Below are positions 17,991 to 26,260 of a DNA stretch of 42,537 bases, piece by piece. The notes under the pieces are model-generated. The model was not told the origin of the DNA, searched no databases, and saw nothing but the letters and a program-made list of their open reading frames with translations. Both the position numbers and the translations under genes were made by a program. Each line of letters begins with the position of its first letter. Within the stretch, counting starts at the first letter, position 1. The DNA is from Cryomorphaceae bacterium (GTDB lineage: Bacteria; Bacteroidota; Bacteroidia; Flavobacteriales_D; Cryomorphaceae): assembly GCA_003565555.1 (NCBI GenBank), contig PXBH01000220.1:1-42537 (forward strand), read 5' to 3'.

Positions 17991-18236
17991 TACCTCGGGT
18001 CTGCTGAAAAGCGACGAAAATATTGATTAAAAATGATTTAAAACCTTTTCTCGGAATAAAACTGCATGCCTTTTGAGTGGTTATTGCAGAAAACCGTGCA
18101 GTTATGCGAAGCTCCCGTCGTCTAACCAGCTGCGCGCCGTCTGCTTCCCCGTCTGCAACTTGCAGTATACCAATACAGCTGCGTTTTGACGGGTCACAGC
18201 CGGCACACATCTGATTTTTTCAGCAGACCCTACCTC
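17991..18236. mobile_element. 234-bp MITE with 14-bp inverted ends and 6-bp target duplication
   Basis: The element (17997-18230) begins GGGTCTGCTGAAAA and ends with the exact reverse complement TTTTCAGCAGACCC (18217-18230). It is flanked on both sides by the same hexamer TACCTC (17991-17996 and 18231-18236), a target-site duplication. It has no coding frame, so it is a non-autonomous element that would need a transposase elsewhere. Its right end supplies the last base of the kinase-like gene's stop codon. Removing the element and one hexamer recreates an in-frame TAA at the same codon, so the protein is unchanged. Confidence 0.85.
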
Positions 18237-19318
18237 AGCGACGGCATTCTGAGCTTGAGTTCCAAGGTAAGGTTGAGGTGTTTAAAAAGTATGGAGCCCA
18301 TATTGGTAAGCCTCAGAAAGCCTTTGTCTCCGTGGTGCTCGGCAAGGGCACGTTTCAGCACCCCCACGCGCCGCGCATCGCTGACGGTATCCTTTCTCAT
18401 GGCCCTGATAAGCCGCTGCAGCTGGTACCTGTTTGCGGCCACTCTCCGTCGCATCAGTGAGCGTTCCTCATTTTGGTATTGAGCGAGGCTCTCCTTGCCG
18501 AGTCTGGAAAGTGCCATTTCTACGAAGGGATAGTTCTCTTTGAAGAACTGCGGGAGGTAAATGTTCTTGCGGCCCTCATAACTCTGCTGATCGAAGTCGA
18601 TGGCACGGATGCGGTACTGCATCTGGTCAAAATCGGGTGTCATATCCACCACAAAATTGTAAGAACGCATGTCGCCCAGGAGACGCGAAAAGCAACGCTG
18701 ATTGAACTTCACAAATTCCTTGGCGAGCCGAACCAAGTTGTGGCCGTGTTCGTGGAGATTGTGTTTGAGAAACTGGTCGCCGGGAATGCCCGAGATATGC
18801 TGCTCGACGAGGGTTGTCTCATTGACCAAGTAGAAAATCTTGTTCGGAGAAAGCAATTCCTCCAGCTCAAGGCCGTACACCCGGCTGGCATCGGCCCGCT
18901 TGATGTAATAGTAGTCGTGGTTGTCATTGAGCAGGTTTCTGATCTTAATTCGAAAGGGATTGGAATTTCCGAACAGGCAATAATCCACGCTGTCTACGAC
19001 CAGATGCTCCATGAGGTCGGGCACGAGGTCGGCGGTAAGGTGTACGTAGATTCGCGTCAGGCGGTCATTGATCTCCTGCTGTTCGCCGCGATCGTACATT
19101 ACGGTGCGCCAATAGGTGTCGTTGCCCTCACTGTCATTTACCGGAAAGGAAGCCTCCCACCTCAGGAGGTCCTCGTAATTCAACTCGAAGTCAAAGTAGC
19201 GCTCGTAACGCATGAGGTAGATGACCAACTCCGGGCTGATGGGAAAGAATTTCTTTTTCTCCGTGATGATGTTCTCGAACTCGCGGTGCAAATCCATCGA
19301 GGGGAAAGCATTTTTCAT
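18230..19318 (-). CDS. Hypothetical protein with probable kinase/APH-like fold
   Basis: The protein has 362 residues from the ATG at 19318. I do not recognise a named family, but the layout resembles the protein-kinase/aminoglycoside-phosphotransferase fold. A strand with a lysine, YYYIKRAD (K140), is followed by a helix rich in Glu (GLELEELLSP, 149-158). Next come a hinge-like strand LVEQHISGIPGD (170-181), a catalytic-loop-like GDMRSYN (D216, N221) and IDFD (D241, D243) in the place of DFG. A helical tail follows. All key positions for ATP and metal binding therefore have plausible counterparts. The N-terminal 110 residues are unassigned. Assignment to a kinase is my inference. The stop codon now overlaps the end of a MITE. 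Confidence 0.75.
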   Translation of the reverse strand: MKNAFPSMDLHREFENIITEKKKFFPISPELVIYLMRYERYFDFELNYEDLLRWEASFPVNDSEGNDTYWRTVMYDRGEQQEINDRLTRIYVHLTADLVPDLMEHLVVDSVDYCLFGNSNPFRIKIRNLLNDNHDYYYIKRADASRVYGLELEELLSPNKIFYLVNETTLVEQHISGIPGDQFLKHNLHEHGHNLVRLAKEFVKFNQRCFSRLLGDMRSYNFVVDMTPDFDQMQYRIRAIDFDQQSYEGRKNIYLPQFFKENYPFVEMALSRLGKESLAQYQNEERSLMRRRVAANRYQLQRLIRAMRKDTVSDARRVGVLKRALAEHHGDKGFLRLTNMGSILFKHLNLTLELKLRMPSLR

Positions 19319-19431
19319 AGAGCCTGAAGGTAGTGAAAAAGGAGCGACCGGGGAGAATGCCGGGCACAACCGCGTTTGCGGCATCTTTTTTGTTTTCGCA
19401 ACGCGTTGTACATTTAGCGAAAATCTGAACC

Positions 19432-19926
19432 ATGAAATCCCCGCTTTTCCTCTTTTTTGCTGCCCTGCTGGTTTCAGCCTGTGCCGAGACTGCAGTCGAT
19501 GAATCGTTCGAAACCTCCCTTGCGCTCACCGGCGATATGCTTTTCGAAGGATCAAACACACTTCAGGCGGCGGCTGCCCTCACCCCTGACCAAGTAGCCG
19601 AACACGCGGGCACAGCGACAAAAAATCTGAAGAAAATCGGGGTGGCCGAAGCGGTGATGCGTATGGATGATGCACAGGCGAAAATAACCGAAAGCCTCTT
19701 GCTCCAGATCGTCAGCGACAACAACAACTTGGCCACTGTAGGCACGCTGAGCCCGCTTCCCGCATCAGGTATGCTCAAGCTCAATGTGAGTGAGCGTATC
19801 GACCTCCTTCCCTATCTGAATGATCAGGGTGCCACTTGGGTGCTTGACCTGAATCTCACCGAGAACCACATAGAAGATATGACCGTGAACGGACAAATCA
19901 CTTTCCGAACAGAATACAATGAATAA
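19432..19926 (+). CDS. Lipoprotein of unknown function
   Basis: The 164-residue protein has a lipoprotein signal (MKSPLFLFFAALLVSAC, lipobox LVSAC, Cys17). The mature domain is Ala-rich and helical first (QAAAALTPDQVAEHAGTATKNLKKIG), then beta-rich (GMLKLNVSERIDLLPYLNDQG, ATWVLDLNLTENHIEDMTV, GQITFRTEY). No catalytic residues are evident. It is divergent from the kinase-like gene and lies 9 nt upstream of the DUF2147 gene, with which it probably shares a transcript. A near-consensus TACATTTA lies about 25 nt before the ATG. Confidence 0.72.
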   Translation: MKSPLFLFFAALLVSACAETAVDESFETSLALTGDMLFEGSNTLQAAAALTPDQVAEHAGTATKNLKKIGVAEAVMRMDDAQAKITESLLLQIVSDNNNLATVGTLSPLPASGMLKLNVSERIDLLPYLNDQGATWVLDLNLTENHIEDMTVNGQITFRTEYNE

Positions 19927-19935
19927 CCCCGAAAT

Positions 19936-20418
19936 ATGAAAACGATGAAAAACGCATTCGCACTCTCCCTGCTCACGCTTATTTTTTCTTTTCTCGCAGC
20001 CCCGAGCACTGCCCGTGCGCAAGATGAAAAAGCCGATAAACTCGCGGGAGTCTGGCAACCGAGCGACGGAAGAAGCTACGTCAAAATTGATAAGATCGGA
20101 AACAAATTCTACGGCCGTGTCGTTTGGCTGAAAGAGCCGGAAGACGAAAAAGGAAATCCGCGTGTCGATGAGAACAATCCGGACAAGTCGCTCCGTTCCA
20201 CCCCGCTGAAAGGCTACAGAATTCTCAAAGACTTTGTCTACGATGAGGAGGAGGGCATCTGGAAAGACGGAACCATATACGACCCCAAAAACGGAACCAC
20301 CTACAACTGTAAGATCGAACTCAAGGAGGACAATGTCATCGAAGTTCGCGGTTACGTAGGCTCGGCCGTATTCGGAAGAACAGACACCTGGACCCGACTG
20401 AAAAAGAAGGACAAGTAG
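19936..20418 (+). CDS. DUF2147-family secreted protein
   Basis: The 160-residue protein has a Sec signal peptide (AFALSLLTLIFSFLAAPSTARA, cleavage near residue 29). The mature DUF2147 domain starts LAGVWQPSDGRSYVKIDKIGNKFYGRVVWLKEP and continues with GYRILKDFVYDEEEGIWKDGTIYDPKNGTTYNCKIEL and VRGYVGSAVFGRTDTWTR. These are the core motifs of this lipocalin-like periplasmic family, whose ligand is unknown. Length is typical. A hairpin terminator follows 23 nt after the stop. Confidence 0.9.
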   Translation: MKTMKNAFALSLLTLIFSFLAAPSTARAQDEKADKLAGVWQPSDGRSYVKIDKIGNKFYGRVVWLKEPEDEKGNPRVDENNPDKSLRSTPLKGYRILKDFVYDEEEGIWKDGTIYDPKNGTTYNCKIELKEDNVIEVRGYVGSAVFGRTDTWTRLKKKDK

Positions 20419-20441
20419 GCACCGCGCTCACCGAGCAAAAC

Positions 20442-20478
20442 AAAACCGGGCATCGACTGTCCGGTTTTGGTATTTTTG
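20442..20478 (+). terminator. Terminator after the DUF2147 gene
   Basis: AAAACCGG (20442-20449), an 11-nt loop, CCGGTTTT (20461-20468), then a T-rich run. The downstream T-run (TATTTTTG, 20471-20478) doubles as the -7 element of the malic enzyme promoter. Confidence 0.65.
20471..20478 (+). promoter_or_regulatory. -7 promoter element of the malic enzyme gene
   Basis: TATTTTTG matches TAnnTTTG and overlaps the T-run of the preceding terminator. The malic enzyme ATG is 75 nt downstream, leaving a leader that contains a 26-codon out-of-frame reading frame (ATG 20487). Confidence 0.45.
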
Positions 20479-20553
20479 CGCCCGCTATGCTTACCGGAAC
20501 ACCCCAAGGCGCGGCTGCAAGGTGCATTCGCGATATGAATCAGAAACCCGTCT

Positions 20554-21855
20554 ATGCGCATACCTGAAGTACTCCATGTGGAAATCCAACGCGGCCCCGG
20601 GCGGCTGGCACAAGTGCTGAATATCGCCGGGCAAAAAGGCTATTACATCGAAGGCCTTCAGGCGGTGAGCAGAATGCAGAATAAGACCATCTGGGAGCTC
20701 ACCCTCGACATGGAGGAGGACGACTCCCGCGAGCTCTTCGACGAAATCGCGGATCTCCACTTCGCGCGGGTCATCGGACGTTCGGACCGGGTGTTCGACC
20801 GTCATGAAGGGGGCAAAATAAGGACGGAACCCAATATCGCCATCAACAATATGGAGGTGCTTCGGGACGTATACACCCCCGGGGTAGCGCGGGTGTGCAG
20901 GGCCATAGCTGCGGATGGCTCGCTTGCAGCTCAATACACCGGGATCAACAACACGGTAGCCGTGGTAACAAACGGCACTGCCATTTTGGGCCTCGGAAAT
21001 ATCGGTCCCGTAGCGGGAATGCCGGTCATGGAGGGAAAAGCTGCTTTATTTGCGTCGCTCACCGCCCTCTCTGCCGTTCCGATTTTGATTGACTCGGAAG
21101 ACCCCGAGAAAATCATCGAAACGGTCTGCGCTATAGCTCCGTCTTTCGGGGCGGTTCAGCTTGAAGACATCAAGGCTCCGGAGTGTTTTTACATTGAAGA
21201 CGAGCTCAAAAAACGGCTCAAGATTCCCGTGCTGCACGACGATCAGCACGGCACTGCAGTGGTAACCCTGGGCGCCTTGATCAATGCGGCAGAATCTGCA
21301 AAAATAACGCTCAAAGAGGCCCGCGTGGGGCAAATCGGACTCGGCGCAGCGGGAATCGGCATCAGTGAATTACTGGCTACCTACGGAATAAAGGACCGCT
21401 GCGGTACGGACCTGAATCCCGATGCCTGCAAAATGTTTGAAGAAACAGGCGGTACGATACGTTCTTTGGAAGAAGTCATGGCATGCGCGAACATTATCAT
21501 TGCGACCACCGGTGTAAAGGGGCTGATCAAACCGGAAATGGTGCGCGAAGGCCAAATTATTCTGGCGCTGAGCAATCCGGAGGCAGAAATCGCACCCGAC
21601 GCCGCCCTCAAAGCCGGCGCCGCTTTTGCCGCTGACGGCCGAAGCATCAACAACGTGGCCGCATTCCCCGGCTTGTTTCGCGGCATCTTAGATTGCAGAG
21701 GCCGAGACTTTACGGGAGAGATGCTGATCGCCGCCGCTGAATCGCTCGCAAAACAAGCCGGCAGATCGGCCCTTGTCCCCGACCCGCTGGACAAAAAGGT
21801 GCACGCCGCCGTGGCACGCGCAGTGGCAGATGCCTGCAAGCATCCCGAAAGTTAA
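20554..21855 (+). CDS. NAD-dependent malic enzyme with N-terminal ACT-like domain
   Basis: The 433-residue protein starts with a roughly 75-residue ACT-like domain (VLHVEIQRGPGRLAQVLNIAGQKGYYIEGLQAV), followed by a compact bacterial malic enzyme. Visible landmarks are DVYTPGVARVCRAIAAD, VAVVTNGTAILGLGNIGP with GMPVMEGKA, and metal ligands in QLEDIKAPECF. HDDQHGTAVVTLGAL, the Rossmann GLGAAGIG and ATGR-equivalent ALSNPEAEI are also present. It oxidatively decarboxylates malate to pyruvate; the ACT domain suggests allosteric control by a small ligand. Its TAA stop is shared with the convergent gene: the four bases TTAA at 21852-21855 serve both. Confidence 0.93.
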   Translation: MRIPEVLHVEIQRGPGRLAQVLNIAGQKGYYIEGLQAVSRMQNKTIWELTLDMEEDDSRELFDEIADLHFARVIGRSDRVFDRHEGGKIRTEPNIAINNMEVLRDVYTPGVARVCRAIAADGSLAAQYTGINNTVAVVTNGTAILGLGNIGPVAGMPVMEGKAALFASLTALSAVPILIDSEDPEKIIETVCAIAPSFGAVQLEDIKAPECFYIEDELKKRLKIPVLHDDQHGTAVVTLGALINAAESAKITLKEARVGQIGLGAAGIGISELLATYGIKDRCGTDLNPDACKMFEETGGTIRSLEEVMACANIIIATTGVKGLIKPEMVREGQIILALSNPEAEIAPDAALKAGAAFAADGRSINNVAAFPGLFRGILDCRGRDFTGEMLIAAAESLAKQAGRSALVPDPLDKKVHAAVARAVADACKHPES

Positions 21856-22970
21856 GGGCTCACATAATTGATGCCGATCGTGAAATAAGGCGTATTTCGG
21901 AGGTCATTTTCAAAGAAGAAAGGCGTGTCGTCGCCCCAAAAGCGGAGGAAATCGCCGTCCCTGTCTACATTGAAAGCATAATTGACCCGATATCCCGCCT
22001 CTACGCTCAACCAAAAGAAGCCCTTCAATTGCCGCTGAAAGGTGAATCCGACGCGCACTTCCGAACGGCGCAACTCGACATCGCGGGCAATTAAGCCCAC
22101 GGGCCGATTCTCGAGGTCTTCATTCACAAAGTCAGAAGCAAATGCTCCGAAATCATTCAAGCGGTAGGTAGCTCCCAGCGTATTCCACCCGAAAGATAGC
22201 AGGGTCAAACTGTTAAACCTGTACCGCAACGCTCCCCTCGCAGGAGCCACGGCCTCAATACCCCACTTTTGGTTGCGGAAGGTGTGGAAGTAATACACGA
22301 CAGGCACGTAATTCAGCGGTCCGCCCAGATATGTTCTCGAGAGTCCGAATGCATACATGAGCCGGTCGTTTTTCTTCCACCCGTAGAGCACGGCTGCAGG
22401 CACGCGTAAAGTGCTCGCCGGCTGAAACTCAAAACCGTAATCCCCGTTCATTTCCAGACCTCCCTGAAACAGAAAAAACCGTGTGTCATCCAGAGGCTTA
22501 AAATAGGTCAGCTGAACAGAAGAACGCGTTAGCCCGTTCTCATTGAGGGAACGAGACAAGGGGTGTCCGTTGCTGCCCTCGATATTATAAAGTTGACGCT
22601 GGAAAAACACATTGAGGTTAAGCAGTCCTTTGGTCTTCGAAATCAGCGGGATATTGGCCGTGGCGATCACTGCTTGCGCGGGATTTATCCGCACATCATC
22701 CGCAATATCAGCATTGGGCACGGATGATAAATTTCCTGCGGTGAGGTCGTGCGGCAGGTGGTAATCGTAATAAACGCCGATGAGCGTAGTCGGACTTTGC
22801 CCCAGTACTTTGTTGTTTGCATAGCTCTTGGCGGGAGGCGCAGCAGGCTCAAATTCGGAAAAGTCGAAATCATCGTCATCGTCTTCAGGGGGGTCAGTCT
22901 GGGCGGAGAGCTGCAAGGCAGCAAAGGCGGCAACGAGAAGACTGAGCAATCGGCGAATATCCATCTGCAT
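21852..22970 (-). CDS. Outer-membrane beta-barrel protein (DUF6268-like)
   Basis: The 372-residue protein has a signal peptide (LLSLLVAAFAALQLSAQ, cleavage near residue 24), an acidic stretch of Asp residues (PEDDDDDFDFSEFE) and then alternating aromatic strands. Examples are TTLIGVYYDYHLP, FFLFQGGLEMNGDYGFEF, YVPVVYYFHTF, FFWLSVEAGYRVNYAF and the final FTIGINYVSP. This fits an outer-membrane barrel of the DUF6268 type found in Bacteroidota; the exact family name is from memory. The ATGs at 22970 and 22964 are both possible starts. It overlaps the malic enzyme stop tail-to-tail by 4 nt with no terminator between. Confidence 0.78.
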   Translation of the reverse strand: MQMDIRRLLSLLVAAFAALQLSAQTDPPEDDDDDFDFSEFEPAAPPAKSYANNKVLGQSPTTLIGVYYDYHLPHDLTAGNLSSVPNADIADDVRINPAQAVIATANIPLISKTKGLLNLNVFFQRQLYNIEGSNGHPLSRSLNENGLTRSSVQLTYFKPLDDTRFFLFQGGLEMNGDYGFEFQPASTLRVPAAVLYGWKKNDRLMYAFGLSRTYLGGPLNYVPVVYYFHTFRNQKWGIEAVAPARGALRYRFNSLTLLSFGWNTLGATYRLNDFGAFASDFVNEDLENRPVGLIARDVELRRSEVRVGFTFQRQLKGFFWLSVEAGYRVNYAFNVDRDGDFLRFWGDDTPFFFENDLRNTPYFTIGINYVSP

Positions 22971-23036
22971 AATTTTTTGCTAAAATAGAGTTTGTACAAT
23001 AATTGCGGGAGGTCTTCAGCATTCTTCCCGGTGCAT

Positions 23037-24311
23037 TCATGGCTCAACGGCCGGCGCATCCGCCAATCTGAGTAAGGAAAGCCGCTGTGCGGTGGCCAAA
23101 CTGAGCACCACAAAGCCGAAAAACATGAAGAAGCCCGTTTGCAAACGGGAGTGGTCGGTGGTGAGCACATCGGCATTCTTGGCAATACCCTCAAGCTGAC
23201 CCAACTGCTCACTCAGGATTCCGGAAAATCCGATGTACGACATAAATATGGCCACGACCATCACATCGGCCATGGACCATTTTCCGGATTTGAATACCAT
23301 AAACCGCAAAAATCGGTCGGACCTCATCTTCCGAAAATGCAGAAAAACCAACGATGCCGCCGTCTTGCCCGCGGGAAATAATACGCTGAAAGCAAACACC
23401 AAAAACCCCACCGCCAGCAGGTCGGCCTTGCCCTGCCCGATCATCAGTCCCACCACTTCCAAAATGCTCTTGCTCTTGAAGTAAAGCACTTGATCGGTGA
23501 ATACAACGGGCTCCCCCAAGAGCTGAAATGAAAGCCTGGTGATGCGCGCATCAATTTCGATCATCGGCATCATCACGCCGAGGAACAAAACGACCAAACT
23601 CGCGCCCGCCATGAATGATATGGCCCACTTGTCAATTCTCCTGCTGAAAACCAGAAAAGCGAAACACAAGGCAATGACCGTGTATATCAGCGTCAGGAAA
23701 GGCCGCTTTTCCTGCTCTGCACGGATTATTTCGGCGCGCAGTCGCTCCGAGGCAGCCGCTCCCGAATCCTCTCCCGTGCGCTGCAGCACTTGGTTGTACA
23801 GGGTGTAATCCGTCTCGGCAAAAGTCTGATCGGCATAGGCTTCCGTCTTTTCCGTAAGAAATGACCGAAGCTCATCGCGGTTGGCCGGGTCGTCCAGAAA
23901 ACTGATGATCTGATCGGTAAAGACGGGAATGTCCCGCTCCATCTTATCAAATATTCCGAAAAACGAAGCCCCTTCGCGCCTGAGAAATCCCAGTACTCCC
24001 TTTCTGTTTTCCTCCTCGAATCGCGCTTTGAGTTCACCGATCACATCGGTGAGAAACGCATTGATTTTGGCCCGCATCTCCCTCCGCTCGGAAGGACTCA
24101 GGTCAAACTCCTCAATTTTAGCGGCGATGATCTGCGCTGCAATGCGCTTCCAGGCATCCACATTGAAGATACCGTATTTGATTTTCGCGAGCTCTGTCGC
24201 GTCTTCGGTCAGCGCTCTCCGCTCACCTTCAATTATGTATAGATTAGCCCCCGACCAAACCACCAATCCGAAAAGAAACAGAAAAGCAATCCGGACGGCC
24301 GTAATTTTCAT
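23037..24311 (-). CDS. PqiA-like (paraquat-inducible protein A) membrane protein
   Basis: The 424-residue protein has one N-terminal membrane segment (IAFLFLFGLVVWSGANLYII), a long soluble helical insert (about residues 28-205) and four further membrane segments. The C-terminal half has the PqiA signature FKSGKWSMADVMVVAIFMSYIGF, preceded by a hydrophobic segment ending in FPAGKTA. The zinc-binding Cys pairs of enterobacterial PqiA are absent. PqiA-type proteins belong to envelope lipid-transport systems with MCE proteins, but none is in the window. The start is ATG 24311. Confidence 0.8.
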   Translation of the reverse strand: MKITAVRIAFLFLFGLVVWSGANLYIIEGERRALTEDATELAKIKYGIFNVDAWKRIAAQIIAAKIEEFDLSPSERREMRAKINAFLTDVIGELKARFEEENRKGVLGFLRREGASFFGIFDKMERDIPVFTDQIISFLDDPANRDELRSFLTEKTEAYADQTFAETDYTLYNQVLQRTGEDSGAAASERLRAEIIRAEQEKRPFLTLIYTVIALCFAFLVFSRRIDKWAISFMAGASLVVLFLGVMMPMIEIDARITRLSFQLLGEPVVFTDQVLYFKSKSILEVVGLMIGQGKADLLAVGFLVFAFSVLFPAGKTAASLVFLHFRKMRSDRFLRFMVFKSGKWSMADVMVVAIFMSYIGFSGILSEQLGQLEGIAKNADVLTTDHSRLQTGFFMFFGFVVLSLATAQRLSLLRLADAPAVEP

Positions 24312-24346
24312 GGCATGGCGTCAGCGCCGACAGTGTTAAAATTCGC

Positions 24347-24796
24347 TTACTTCAGAATTTTCACGTTGATGGCCACGGGACCTTTTTCTCCCTTCGCCTG
24401 CTCGAAGCTCACGCGGTTTCCTTCGGTCACGCCTTCGTCCAGGTGAGAATTGATGTGGGTAAATACGCTGTCGCCCGTTCCTTTTACTTTGATAAAGCCG
24501 AAGCCCTTGTTGTGGTCAAAGAAGGTGACGGTGCCTTCTTTCAGGTGATCGTCTTCGCGGTCTTCCTTGGGCGGTATCCCGATGATGATGTCCTCGGCTT
24601 CTATTTCTTCCCGTTCGGCGGGATCCGGCGGGGTGTCCGTGGGGTTTCCGAATTCGTCTACGTACGCAATCATATCGTCAAAGCTGTCCGGAGACTGCTC
24701 CGCACGCTCTTCCTTGCGCTTCATCTTCTCTTCTTTCTTCTTGGCCTTTTTCTTTTCTTTCTCCCGTTTGCTCCAGGATTCATGTGATCTTCCCAT
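24347..24796 (-). CDS. Cold-shock-domain protein with Lys/Glu-rich N-terminus
   Basis: The 149-residue protein has a highly charged N-terminal region (residues 1-32, repeating Lys/Glu), an acidic linker (about 35-85) and a C-terminal cold-shock domain. The domain has KEGTVTFFDHNKGFGFIKV with RNP1 (KGFGFI) and VFTHI as the RNP2-like strand, then GNRVSFEQAKGEKGPVAINV. It probably binds RNA or single-stranded DNA. This architecture is usual for Bacteroidota cold-shock proteins, in contrast to the 70-residue Csp of other bacteria. Regulation by cold cannot be judged here. Confidence 0.92.
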   Translation of the reverse strand: MGRSHESWSKREKEKKKAKKKEEKMKRKEERAEQSPDSFDDMIAYVDEFGNPTDTPPDPAEREEIEAEDIIIGIPPKEDREDDHLKEGTVTFFDHNKGFGFIKVKGTGDSVFTHINSHLDEGVTEGNRVSFEQAKGEKGPVAINVKILK

Positions 24797-24921
24797 TGGG
24801 TAATTGCTGTCTTTTTCGGTTTACGGCGCTTTCGTTCGCACCTCCGTGAAGATAAGCAGGTTTTTTGAATTGACGAATTTTTATTTATCAAGGCACCTGC
24901 CCCCGCGCTGTGAGAGGCAGT

Positions 24922-26130
24922 TCACGGATTCCTTTCCGCGCCTTTCGGCAAAATGCCCTTTTCCGCCGCCGTCTCGAGCAAGCGCCTTGCCACATTGCGC
25001 CAAGAGAATGTAGCACAGGCAGCCTCAGCCCGCCTTCCGCGCTCTTGCGGTGATGATGCCACACCGCGTACCTTTTCGGCAACCGAGGCATCACTCAAAT
25101 CGGAATAATACCCCACATGTTCTGCGTGCGCACCGATGTGTGACAGGCTCCTTACATCGGGCAGCACACAGGGCAATCCCGTACCGATCGCCTCAAAAAC
25201 AGAAATCGCCGGCACCGTGTACAGCGCAATATCGGCGGCGTTGTACAGAGCATTGAGCCTTTTGTGGTCGGAGTGCGGCAGTGCTTTGAACCTGTCCTTC
25301 CCCAGTGCTTGTTCGGCCTTTCGGCAAAATTGGCGGGAATAATCGGTGTCCGTGTGGCCCACAGTCATCCATATCCACTCCGCAGGCAGGGCCGCAAAAA
25401 GCGAAAAGGCTCGCTCCAATCGCTTCTCCGGCACGGGGCGGGTAGCGGTGATCACCACTTTTCCGGAAGGGGGAATGCCCGCCCGGGTGCGCGCTTCATT
25501 GCGCAGCTCGGGGTCGAAATAAAACTTACGCGGATCGAAACCCAGGCTGATGAAAAAATCTTGGCGCAGCAATTTTTTGCGGAAGCGGCCGTGGAGCATT
25601 CCCGCCGCCGCCTCAAAACTCTCGGGGGTATATGCAGCCGACAAATCACTTTTTTCCACGGCCTTCCTGTACACCGACGCTTTGAAAGCGGCGAAATGCA
25701 GTTTGATTTTCAGCCTTTCCATACGGACTCCGCTGTCGTCGGCAAAAGTAGTTCCCGCATAGCTGTGCAGGTTGTCGCCGAAGAGGGTGATCACCGGAAT
25801 GCCGAGCCCGAACACGGGCTTCGGAAAGCGCTTGCCGAGTCCGATCGCGATCAGGAGGTCGGGGTTTTCACCGAGCACAGCGGCATTCACTCCCTTGGCC
25901 GTCACTACCTGCCCGAGTTCAAACTGCGGCTTGAGCCGAATGACCTTCACCTTGCCGTCGTGCTCCGTCCCGACTTCTACCGGACCTTGCAGGTGCGCCA
26001 CATAGCGCGGCACCGCCGAGGATGTCACCACCGACACGGCATGACCCAAATCGGCAAGGGCCCGCGCCAGGTGCACTTCGATGTAGCCCAAGTCGGGGAG
26101 GTAGTGACCGCAGATGAGGGTGATGTTCAT
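24922..26130 (-). CDS. Glycosyltransferase family 4
   Basis: The 402-residue GT-B enzyme begins MNITLICGHYLPDLGYIEVHLARALADLGH, the typical glycine-rich N-terminal loop of GT4. Its C-terminal domain has RPVPEKRLERAFSLFAALP, LNALYNAADIALYTVPAISVFEAIGTGLPCVLPDV (the E-x7-E nucleotide-sugar motif region) and a capping helix. It probably adds a sugar to a lipid-linked glycan at the cytoplasmic membrane. A 39-bp repeat found elsewhere in the window lies inside the coding frame and encodes about 13 residues (TFADDSGVRMER). This is the last glycan gene at the left end of the polysaccharide region. Confidence 0.88.
   Translation of the reverse strand: MNITLICGHYLPDLGYIEVHLARALADLGHAVSVVTSSAVPRYVAHLQGPVEVGTEHDGKVKVIRLKPQFELGQVVTAKGVNAAVLGENPDLLIAIGLGKRFPKPVFGLGIPVITLFGDNLHSYAGTTFADDSGVRMERLKIKLHFAAFKASVYRKAVEKSDLSAAYTPESFEAAAGMLHGRFRKKLLRQDFFISLGFDPRKFYFDPELRNEARTRAGIPPSGKVVITATRPVPEKRLERAFSLFAALPAEWIWMTVGHTDTDYSRQFCRKAEQALGKDRFKALPHSDHKRLNALYNAADIALYTVPAISVFEAIGTGLPCVLPDVRSLSHIGAHAEHVGYYSDLSDASVAEKVRGVASSPQERGRRAEAACATFSWRNVARRLLETAAEKGILPKGAERNP
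25713..25751 (-). repeat. 39-bp dispersed repeat, copy 2 (inside a GT4 gene)
   Basis: This is the exact reverse complement of 861-899. In the gene's reading frame it codes for the stretch around TTFADDSGVRMER, between the N-terminal domain's fifth strand and a helix. It does not disrupt the frame. Confidence 0.9.
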
Positions 26131-26260
26131 GGGTGTTTACGAAGGTAAACTAAATCATTCCCGTCAACACCGGGCATGCAGTCTATTCTTTCAATTCGAT
26201 AGATGTAGAAGCCTTCAAAATTTCAACTGACCGTCTGATTTTCTTGACATCCGAGATGTA

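Noticed and set aside
20487-20567. 26-codon frame upstream of and overlapping the malic enzyme start
   Set aside because: Not in frame with the enzyme, no leader-peptide features; kept only as a remark on the leader.
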